Positions 54,920-64,000 of a stretch of DNA of 64,000 nt are shown piece after piece. A model generated the notes under the pieces. That model saw only the letters and a program-made list of their open reading frames with translations. It ran no database searches and was not told the DNA's origin. Source of the DNA: Ancylostoma caninum (Eukaryota > Nematoda > Chromadorea > Rhabditida > Ancylostomatidae); contig JBAJFG010000261.1 in assembly GCA_037903475.1 (NCBI GenBank), forward strand, positions 1 through 64,000, in the 5' to 3' direction. The position numbers and the translations under genes were made by a program. Every line of letters starts with the position of its first letter. The first letter of the stretch is position 1.

Positions 54920-57720
54920 AGAAAAGCAAGGAAAGCGGGCGGAGCTTACCCGCAAGCAGGCGTGGCTTAACTGCAAGCATTTCCTCAAATATGCTCTTCC
55001 TCGACACCCCCTAATACATGTACCGCTTCATCCCAGGGTCGTAGACCTAAGCAGGCGTTGCTAGGCGTGTGGCATTGAGCCAAGATTCTAGATTTTTAGC
55101 TAAGCCTAGGTGGGCGGAGCTTCTAAACCCAAATGGGCGGAGCTTCTAAGCCTAAATAGGCGGGTCTTTCGCATATACGCACCCTGGACACCCCTACCAA
55201 TACATGAACGGCTTCACGGGGTAGTGTAGGCCTAAGCGGGAACGCGGCCCTAAGCCGAGATTTTGCATTTAGGCTGAGCCTAAGTGGGCGTAGCTTCTAG
55301 GCCTAAGTGGGCGGGGCTTCTAAGCCTAAGCGGGCGGGGCTTACGTAGGAGCGTTTTCACGCATATGCGCACCCTTGGCACCCCAAACTAATACATGAAC
55401 GGCTCCACCGGGGATCCAGGCCTAAGCGGCCGTGTGGCCCTAAGCCGAGATTCTGCATTTTGGCTAAGCCTAAGTGGGCGGAGCTTAACTGCAAGTGGGC
55501 GAGGCTTACCTGCAAGCATTTTCTCACATATATGCGTGTCCTGGGCACTCCCCAACTAATACAGGTACCCTTCCATCTGGGGTCCTAGGCCTAAGCGGGC
55601 GTGTGGCCCTAAGCCGAGATTTTGCATTTTGGCTAAGCCTAAGTGGGCGGGGCTTAACTGCAAGTGGGCGTGGCTTAACTGCAAGCCCACTTAGGCTTGG
55701 CCAAAATGCAAAATCTCGGCTTAGGGCTGCATGCCCGCTTAGGCCTAGATTCCCCGATGGAGCCGTTCATGTATTGGTAAGGGTGTCCAGGGTTCGCATA
55801 CGTGAGGAAATGCTTGCAGGTAAGCCCCGCCCAGTTAGGCTTAGAAGCCCCGCCCACTTAGGCTTGGCCAAAATGCAAAATATCGGCTTAGGGCCGCGTG
55901 CCCGCTTAGGCCTAGATTCCCCGGTGGAGCCGTTCATGTATTGGTAGGGGTGTCCAAGAGGCGCATATGTGAGAAAATGCTTGCAGGTAAGCCACGCCCA
56001 CTTGCAGGTTAGCTCCGCCCACTTAGGCTTAGCCAAAACGCAGAATCTCGGTTTATGGCCACACGCCCGCTTAGGCCCAGGACCCCAGATGGAGCGGTAC
56101 ATGTATTAGTTGAGGGGTGCCCAGGACACGCACATATGTGAGGAAATGCTTGCAGGTAAGCCACGCCCACTTGCAGGTTAGCTCCGCCCACTTAGGCTTA
56201 GCCAAAATGCAAAATCTCGGCTTAGGGCCGCATGCCCGCCTAGGCCTACGCTACCCGGTGAAGCCGTTCATGTATTGGCGAGGGTGTCCAGGGTTCGCAT
56301 GAGGAAATGCTTTCAGGTAAGCCCCGCCCATTTAGGCTTAGAAGCTCCGCCCACTTAGGCTTAGCCAAAATGCAAAATCTCGGCTTAGGGCCGCATGCCC
56401 CCTAGGACCCCAGATGGAGCGGTACATGTATTGGTAGGGGCGTCCAAGGCGCGCATATGTGTAAAACGCTTGCACGTAGGCCCCGCCCATTTAGGCTTAG
56501 AAGCCCCGCCCACTTAGGCTTAGAAGCCCCGCCCACTTGGGCTTAGCCAAAATGCAGAATCTCGGCTTAGGGCCACACGCCCGCTTAAGCCCAGGACCCC
56601 AGATGGAGCGGTACATGTATTAGTTGAGGGGTGCCCAGGACACGCACATATGTGAGGAAATGCTTGCAGGTAAGCCACGCCCACTTGCAGGTAAGCTCCG
56701 CCCACTTAGGCTTAGCCAAAACGCAAAATCTCGGCTTAGGGCCGCATGCCCGCCTAGGCCTACGCTACCCGGTGAAGCCGTTCATGTATTGGCGAGGGTG
56801 TCCAGGGTTCGCATGAGGAAATGCTTTCAGGTAAGCCCCGCCCATTTAGGCTTAGAAGCTCCGCCCACTTAGGCTTAGAAGCTCCGCCCACTTAGGCTTA
56901 GCCAAAATGCAAAATCTCGGCTTAGGGCCGCATGCCCGCCTAGGCCTAGGACCCCAGATGGAGCGGTACATGTATTGGTAGGGGCGTCCAAGGCGCGCAT
57001 ATGTGTAAAACGCTTGCACGTAGGCCCCGCCCATTTAGGCTTAGAAGCCCCGCCCACTTAGGCTTAGCCAAAATGCAGAATCTCGGCTTAGGGCCACACG
57101 CCCGCTTAAGCCCAGGACCCCAGATGGAGCGGTACATGTATTAGTTGAGGGGTGCCCAGGACACGCACATATGTGAGGAAATGCTTGCAGGTAAGCCACG
57201 CCCACTTGCAGGTAAGCTCCGCCCACTTAGGCTTAGCCAAAATGCAAAATCTCGGCTTAGAGCCGCATGCCCGCTTGGGCCTACGCTACCCGGTGAAGCC
57301 GTTCATGTATTGGTAGGGGTGTCCAAGAGGCGCATATGTGTGAGAATGCTTACAGGTAAGCCCCGCCCATTTAGGCTTAGAAGCTCCGCCCACTTAGGCT
57401 TTGCCAAAATGCAAAATCTCGGCTTAGGGCCGCATGCCCGCTTCGGCCTAGATCCTCCGGTGAAGCGGTACATCCATTAGGGGTTGTCGAGGGAGCGCAT
57501 ATGCGGAAAAATGCTTGCAGGTAAGCCACGCCTACTCGCGGGTAAGCTCCGCCCATTTCCCCGCTTTTCTACCATGCATACACAGAAAACTAAACTGGAA
57601 AACTCCGAAAATCCCTTCTTTAAGTAATTTTCGCCGTTTTCAACAGGATTTCCTCGAATAAGCTTGCAGTTAAGCCACGCCCTCTTGCAGGTAAGCCCCG
57701 CCCACTTTCTATGCATATCG
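54920..57720. repeat. Satellite of about 170 bp that switches orientation
   Basis: The unit carries GCCCTAAGCCGAGATTTTGC, GCATTTTGGCTAAGCCTAAG, TGGGCGGAGCTT and CATGAACGGCTTCACC. Roughly four forward units cover 54920–55683. From about 55684 the same unit runs inverted in about eleven copies (CTCGGCTTAGGG-type anchors near 55712, 55882, 56046, 56217, 56380, 56550, 56730, 56917, 57084, 57250 and 57418), spaced 163–187 bp. Stretches about 541 bp apart (56451 and 56992) are nearly identical, which suggests a three-unit higher-order repeat. Open frames of 60–150 codons here are repeat artefacts. Confidence 0.9.
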
Positions 57721-57779
57721 AAGCATATTTTGCGTGAATCCTCATTTTTCCCACTTGTTCCCCTTTTTGGAATGAATTC

Positions 57780-59540
57780 CATGGCTAGGCTTGAAGATAA
57801 GCTACGCCAACATACAATTAGTCTCTGTACATTTCGTTGAGTGAAAATAATCGGAAAAACACAAATACCAACACGCTAGGACTCTAATGTATCCGGAAAA
57901 TTTCAAAATTCTCGGTTTCCTGGGTTTTCCCCATTTCCTTCTGGGTTTGCGGTAAATAGCCTTTGAATGATGGAAAAATCTGAAAATGGTATTTTTCTCA
58001 TCCGCAGGTCTGCCTAACCTACCAAAACTCCGAATCTTCGATTATTTCCAATTCTTTCACATTCCTCACTGCATTTGACCAGATTTTCATCTAATCTCAT
58101 CCGAATCCGCCGATGGAATCCGAAAATACTATTTTTCCACTTTCTCAGATAGATGGGAATGCAAACACATTCCGAAAGTGGAGTAAATTCAAAAAATCAT
58201 AAAATCAGAGGTTTTCTTGTCTGCTGCGACGTTGGGTGTGCAAATGAGAACCGAAGATTTGAATAAAGCCGGGAATATCGGAAAAATCATAAAAAAACTG
58301 TTTTCTTGTCTTTTCCAACTTCGGCAGTGCCAATGGATGGCGGAAGTCGAAAAAATCCTGGAAAATCAGAAAATCGCATTTTTCTTCCGTCTTCTCTGAC
58401 AGTGGTCATGCAAATCTATTCCAACAGTCGAATAAGCCCGAATGATCAGAAAATCACTGGTTTTCTGTCTTTTGCGATTTCTCGACATGCAAATGGATTC
58501 CGTGTGTCGAGTAAACCTGGGAAATTCAGGAAATCAATGCTTTTGTCTCCTCCGGCATTGGGCCGGAGCAGGTGAATTCCTTGTGCAGAGTACAGGCGAA
58601 AAAAATCACAAATCATACTTCTTTGTCGTTTCAGGCTGCAAATGGATGTTGAAAATCGTGCAAATCCAGAAAAATCTGAAATTCACAGTTTTTTGTTGTT
58701 TTCTCCGATTTCTCGCCATTGTAACCGGTTCTTCCGGAATTCTCATCCAAAAACCTTCCGATTTCTGAACTGTAGCGTACCCTAGTGCTCTATGACCTCC
58801 AATAAATTGTGCTGATTCTTATTCTATCACAATTCACCGTGCCAGTGAGAGTACAGCTCTCTCGACCATCAGATTCTCTCACGTTTTTGTGGGATTGCGG
58901 GACTTTCTCACGTTGACTCTTGGGAACAGGCGAGATAATATGGGAAAGCTAATGAATGACTGTGATTATCGTTAGAAAATGTAACTTTTCGTAAAAGAAG
59001 TGAAATATTTGCCAAAATGATGAATAGGATGGAGAAAAAATGAGATTATCAGTGGGATACAGTGGATTTATATGATCAGCGAACTTTTTGGAAAATTTCT
59101 CGTATGAAATCCATCCATTTAAGTATGTAATTCCATTCGTTACATCATAATCGTTCGAATAAAGAACCTTTCACTCATGAAACACATTTTTTTTGTCTGT
59201 CGGCACAGTGTCAATCGCTGAATCTGAATTTCTCCGGCTGTATAGTGGCGATTCCGGAACTCCGTCAAATCCGATTCATTGGCACGAGCTCCGCCGATGG
59301 ACATGTGTACTGAAATCCTGAACCGCCTCCTGAAACGATAAGCTCCATTCCATTTCCTTGGTAAATATTTAAAAAAAATCCATTGTTGGTGGTTGCGAAA
59401 TGTCCTTCCTGGCGTCAAGGCAGCCTGGTGCAGCGATCAATTACGAAACGTCACCTCGAGGGACCGAGTTACAAGAAGTGCCCATGCGACAACCAGTATA
59501 TATCGAAATAACATATATTTGTTAGGTTTGAATGGTGAGA
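57780..59540. repeat. Right repeat block, inverted relative to 52.5–54.9 kb
   Basis: Module B here is a run of roughly 85–110-bp units (GCAAATGGATTCCGTGTGTCG, then GGGAAATTCAGGAAATC-like strings) from about 58050 to 58780. Inverted modules A (58785–59090) and C (59410–59530) follow in the order expected for a reverse-complement copy of the left block. The junction with AACCGGTT near 58730 pairs with AACCGGTT near 54080. Confidence 0.75.
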
Positions 59541-61330
59541 GCATATAGGAATGCGGATGCATTCCGAAAAGATCCGAAAAGCGCAGCTTTTCTTTCTTCG
59601 AATTGTCGGCACCGAAACGAATTCCGTGTGCCGCGCAAAGCCTGGAAGATCAAAAAAATCGCATTCTTTCTCTATTTTCGTCACTCTCCGCATGCTAATG
59701 AATCCCTTGTCTCGAGTAAAGCTTTGAAAATCAGAGAATCAAAGTTTTTCTCTATAATAACGAAAATCTCGATTTTACTACATTTCTTTCACAACCCGCA
59801 TCTTCAGCTGATTTCTGCGAAGTTCACAAACCAGGGTTTGCAGTGAAATCATGCTCACTGCCCACAATCAGCCTTATTTCGTGAATGCTGCATTCACATG
59901 AAGGCAGCAAAACACATCCGAGACAGGAGAGCTGAAAAAAATCCCAACTTTGTTCGCACCATCTCACATATTTCCCTTTTTCCCGGTTTTGTGGCCATTT
60001 TCAGGAGACAGAAATTGTCCGTCAGCATGTATCAGTCGGATGCAGTAGATTAACGTGATCAGTAAAATTTCTTGGAACGTTTTGCATTCAAATCCATTCA
60101 CTTGATTTCGAAGTTGTACTCGTTACATCAGAATCATTCAAAGAAGGAACTTTTTATGCATGAAGCGTGTTTTATTTTGAGGCCGGGACGAGATCAAGCT
60201 TAAAAATAAAGCTTCACGGCCATTCCGTTACTCTATCGCCTTAAATTGACGAGCACCAGTTCAGCCAACGGAAATCTGTGACAACGAACGTGAACCGCAT
60301 TCGGAAACGCCTAATTCCATTCAGTTTCTCTGTTAAAGAACAGAGAAATCCATCCTAGACGGTCGTCTAAAACCCTTCCTCCGTCAACGAGACACCACAA
60401 ATTCAAAAAATACCACTTTTTCCGAATCCACAGGCACACGAGAATATCCTATTAATACGTAAAGGTCGGAATATCACAGTTTTTCTCTCACCCCGGCACG
60501 AGAATGAACACCAAAAATAGAATGAAGCTGGGAAAACGACAAAAACACCTTTATTTTCTCATTTGCCACTTCAGAAATGCAAGTGGGTGATGGAAGTGGA
60601 ATTAATCTGGAACGTGATTAAGGAAATCACGTTTTTCCTCCGACGAATTCTCTGATTTTACGCGATCTCTTCTGAGATCACGAATTTATCGGTAACTCTT
60701 GTTTTTTTTTTCATATCCTCGTCATTCTAACAAATTCATCCACGAGAGTGCATACGCCAAAACTATCAAATAATTCGATTTATGGTCAGGAAATGTGACT
60801 ATTCCCTGAAGAAGTGAGATATATGCATGTATGATGCATAGGAAACGAAAAAACTGAGATTATCAATAGGATACCCGGGGTTTACATGATCACACAACTG
60901 TTAGGGTGGATTTCTCCTATGAAATCCATAGATGTGAGCAATGAAGTAGCATCCGTAACATCATAATCATTCAGGTAAGCAAATTTCTATGCATGGCACA
61001 TGGGTTTTCCCTGTGCCGAGACCACTTTGGCCGTTGAAACTGAATCGTCGTCACGTCCCAATATCCGCGAATCCGTAACTTTGTGGAATGGAATCCCGTC
61101 GGCAGCAACCCTGCCGACGGAAATCTGCTCCCCGATCTGCACCCGCAATCGGAAACGCTCAATTCCAGTCTATTTCTATGTTAAATAATTGCAAAATAGG
61201 CACTTTCGCCGTCATCGAGGCACCCCCCTGGCGACAAGCAATTACGAGAGGTCACCATGAGCAGCCAAATCACTATAAATGCCCATGAAGTAACCAGTAT
61301 GAATCGGAATCACTTATTTTTATCAAGTAC
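59540..61330. repeat. Diverged further copies of the same repeat modules
   Basis: Module B-type units continue to about 59760. Two older copies of the A/C part follow: ATGAAATCCAT, CATCATAATCATTC and ATGCATG strings near 60060–60180 and 60890–61010, and a C-like end (CAATTACGAGAGGTCACC) near 61240. All are in the orientation of the right block. Confidence 0.6.
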
Positions 61331-61659
61331 CAATGTCATGGCTTTAATGGACTGACATGGAAACGTCTCCTGAACCTTTTAATCACCTCCAACACAAGCC
61401 AGCGGAGGCATCATCACCAAAATTCAACGATTTTCGGTGTGCAACAACATTTTTCTAAAGTTTATGGAAATTGCTTGTATTCGTTGTTATCCTACTCTAT
61501 GTACCGATATTTTTTTTTCCATATTCAAAATTTGGAAAAAAAGAAAGAGAAGAAGACTCAAAGAATAATATCGGGCTCGAGCTCGCATAACGAGCGATTT
61601 CTCTTAGGAAATATGGCCGCAAATCGATCGATACCCCTGCAGTGGCCCTTCGCGATATT

Positions 61660-62185
61660 ACCTATCGCGTAATATCGGGCAAATTGGAGCACAAAAAACA
61701 AATTTTTCTCCGGAAAATTCACGTAATCGGCCAAAAAAAGTTACATTTCTGTATAAATCGATGCAGACGAATCGATTGGTGGTGGTTTCGAACGTCTTCG
61801 ATGGAAGCTGTGCAGCTGATCTGCATAATTAGGGAGATTTGGCCGGAAATCGGTCAAGTTGGATCAGAAAAAACATTTTTTTAAACAAAATATTGGTGTA
61901 ATCGCCTGAAAAAAGTTACATTTCTGAATAATTCGATGCAGACGAATCGATTGGTGGTGGTTTCGAACGTCTTCGACGAAAATCCTGCTCCTTATCGCCA
62001 TTATTAGGGAAATATCGCCGAATATCGGTCAAGTAGGATCAGAAAAAACAATTTTTTTTCAAAATACTGGCGCAATCGGCCAAAAAAAGTTACATTTCTG
62101 AATAATTCGATGAAGACGAATCGACTGGTGGCAGTTTTGAGCGTCTCCGACGAAAGTTGTGCAGCTGATCGGCAGTACTAGAGCA
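61660..62185. repeat. Tandem repeat, three copies of about 175 bp
   Basis: The anchor AAAAAAGTTACATTTCTG occurs at about 61734, 61908 and 62083, each followed by GACGAATCGATTGGTGGTGG or a close variant and a GATCAGAAAAAACA segment. Spacing is 174–175 bp. Confidence 0.9.
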
Positions 62186-62298
62186 GTGCTGTGCAGTTTT
62201 CGTGAGTTTCATGGACGAAATGCGGTTCTGTCTTCTTTTATCACTGCACTGATTAAGAAATGATAACAAAATCTAGTAGTTCAAGCTTCACTGATCGT

Positions 62299-62321
62299 TA
62301 CGAGGTGATTATCACCTCGTA
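62299..62321. repeat. Perfect 23-bp palindrome
   Basis: TACGAGGTGAT, a central T, then ATCACCTCGTA: eleven-base perfect arms. Confidence 0.95.
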
Positions 62322-62349
62322 AAAGTAGTTAACTTTCAGCTAACTAGTG

Positions 62350-63260
62350 GATTTAAGGCTTGCCACACACAGCAGCCACTTCGCAGCGGGAACCGACGGT
62401 CGACCGTGGCCGAGCCAACGGTCGACCGAAATTCACTTACCTAAACGCCGATTTATGTAAGACAACATCGCCGCCAGACCAGCACGAGTCCGACGGTCGA
62501 CCGTAATTCACTTACCTAAACGCCGATTTAGGTAAGTGAACGGTGCTGACCGATCAGTACCGATCGGCTTCATTTTCACAAAAACACCTCAGGCCCTCAA
62601 GAACTCATCCGTCAATTGCACAGCTCACCGCCGCGCACCGAGTCTGCCATCGGTTGTCACTGCGATGATATAGGAATGATGACAAAATCTAATTTTTCTA
62701 GCTGTCCTGATCTTTATCAGTGATTATCACCTCACCATTGTGATGGACGGGCATTCAGGAAGGCTCCCTTTCCCTATTTTTTCTTTCAACACATTTTCTT
62801 AGCACAAAATCTAGTTCTGAAAGCAATTATCGTAGCTATCAGTGATTATCAGTGATAGTCAGTGATAATCAGTGATAACAAGTGATTATAAGTTCGTATT
62901 AGTTATGTTTTACCAGCTTGCTAATCGATTGAAAGCGTGTCCCCTCAGAAAACTGGAAGCGGTCGCATGACATCTTGTAAAGCGTTCCACTTGTGCGGCC
63001 GACCGAACATGGCTTACCTAATCGCACGCTTTAGGTAAGACACTTCGCTCTCCATGCCGCACCCGATGTGCGGCCGACCGAACATAGCTTACTCAAGCAC
63101 ATGTGCTCGGTAAGGAGACGGTACTGACGAATCAGTACCGTTTAGCGAAATTCACCTAAAAAATACATTCGTACACCTTAAAGAACTCGTATGCAAAAAA
63201 ACAGCTCAGACCGAGCAACTTGGTAACATCGTCTAGGTAAGCCTGTGCAGCCGACCGCAC
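62350..63260. repeat. Two related palindrome-rich units
   Basis: The unit around 62390–62640 has two ACGGTCGACCGT-type palindromes, CTTACCTAAA/TTTAGGTAAG and a GGTACTGATCGGTCAGCACC-like arm. The unit around 62985–63220 repeats the same order with different bases: GTGCGGCCGACCGAACAT twice, CTTACCTAATCG/CTTTAGGTAAG, then CGGTACTGA CGAA TCAGTACCG and AAGAACTCGTATGC against AAGAACTCATCCG. No open frame. Confidence 0.7.
62835..62890. repeat. Short tandem TCAGTGATWATCAGTGAT units
   Basis: Five or six near copies of AGTGAT(T/A)ATC. The inverse (TGATAATCACTGATAATCAC) is at 49439–49464. Confidence 0.75.
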
Positions 63261-63489
63261 AATAACAGCTCAGCGTGGGCGGTATACCGAAAATCTCTGA
63301 CCCCTGAGCGATTCTGCGGGAACGGAAAAGACTTCAGTTGTACACTCAATTAGGAGTTATGCATAGAAAAGGAGCGTCATTTCAGGCCGTTGTGAGACTT
63401 CCTATGACCAAGTATGTAATTATTTAAATTTTCCGGATAAATCCTAATTTCATCCCACTGTTCTCCAGATTTACAAAGAGTAAGGACGC

Positions 63490-64000
63490 GCGGACGATAG
63501 GTGTGCCAGGGAGGAATAGTGACAGAAACTGTTATGCCGATAGAGAAGGGGTTCACTGTGGGACAGCGTTGTGGAAAAGCCAGGATACGGGTTCGCGGAA
63601 GGAGGAGGGGTCCGACGTGGCCCAGGTGTGAGGGAATGCCAGAATACGGATTGACCGATGAAAGATATGTCTGCTGTGGGCAAAAAGTGGGTGAATGACA
63701 GGAAACGGTTATGCCGATGCGATAGGGGTCTGCTGTGGCCCAGTGGTGAGGAACACAAGCATTTTGAGCCTAAAATTAAAGGAACTCCAGGAGACGGTTA
63801 TGCCGATGGAAAGGTGGCTCAGTTGTTAAGAACACCAGCATTCGGGTCCACCGAAGAAGGGATGGGTTTGCTGTGGCCTGAAAGCTAAGGGAACTCCAGG
63901 ATGCGGGTTTGTGGATGGAGGAGGAAGTGCGCTGTGGTCTAAAAATGTGGGGAACGTTAAAATACGGGTTCGCGACTAAGAGAGCTCTGCTGTGGCCCAG
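63490..64000. repeat. Minisatellite of about 65–70 bp, continues past the window
   Basis: Each unit has GGGAATGCCAGAATACGG-like, GTTCGCGGATGAAGG-like and CTGCTGTGGCCCAG-like parts. TGCTGTGG/TGTGGCC anchors near 63670, 63730, 63870, 63930 and 63990 mark at least seven diverged copies. Confidence 0.8.

Noticed and set aside
54920..57500. Many overlapping open frames of 60–150 codons that resemble each other
   Set aside because: They are translations of a 170-bp satellite in several frames and both strands, with no start context or splice logic.
54920..64000. CRISPR-like arrays of repeats and spacers
   Set aside because: Units are contiguous tandem satellites without unique spacers, in a eukaryotic genome.

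Overview
This window is nuclear DNA from an animal, very probably a clade V (rhabditid/strongylid) nematode. The grounds are many short GT–AG introns (35–600 bp), start codons sitting 1–30 nt behind TTTCAG-type acceptors as in spliced-leader trans-splicing, an apparent two-gene operon, AT-rich spacers full of small inverted-repeat transposons, and proteins that align best from memory with nematode/metazoan families. The species is not determinable by eye.

Layout. The left 47 kb holds six host genes that I could rebuild exon by exon with consistent reading phase. On the + strand are an SLC38A9-type lysosomal amino-acid transporter (384–4459, 13 exons, about 502 aa), a NUDT13-type NADH pyrophosphatase (6197–9638, 10 exons, 387 aa) and the translocon subunit Sec61-beta (31673–33818, 2 exons, 82 aa). 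On the − strand are a TBC1D30-like Rab GTPase-activating protein (46773 down to about 35013, at least 18 exons), TRAP-gamma/SSR3 (28452–25534, 4 exons, 178 aa) and a multi-Tudor-domain protein (25287–12689, at least 14 exons). TRAP-gamma and the Tudor gene are about 250 bp apart on the same strand with a poly(A) signal between them, the usual shape of a nematode operon. TRAP-gamma and Sec61-beta, both parts of the ER translocon, lie head to head.

A young, intact 8.0-kb Ty3/gypsy-type LTR retrotransposon (15988–23986) sits in an intron of the Tudor gene, in the opposite orientation, only 12 bp from the 3' splice site. Its two 340-bp LTRs differ at one position, it has an AAAG target duplication, and it carries one uninterrupted 2258-aa Gag-Pol frame. 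After the integrase comes a C-terminal extension of about 460 aa that I do not recognise; this is the best candidate here for something undescribed.

Small non-autonomous elements with terminal inverted repeats are scattered between and inside the genes (12.0, 28.9, 29.6, 30.8, 34.6, 35.9, 36.4, 43.7 and 45.0 kb). From about 48.6 kb to the end there are no convincing host genes. That part is a patchwork of satellites and repeats: mosaic repeats (49–52 kb), two repeat blocks in opposite orientation (52.5–54.9 and 57.8–59.5 kb) around a satellite of about 170 bp that itself flips orientation near 55.68 kb, a 175-bp triplication (61.7 kb), palindrome-rich units (62.4–63.2 kb) and a minisatellite running off the right edge. 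It resembles a euchromatin-to-satellite transition.
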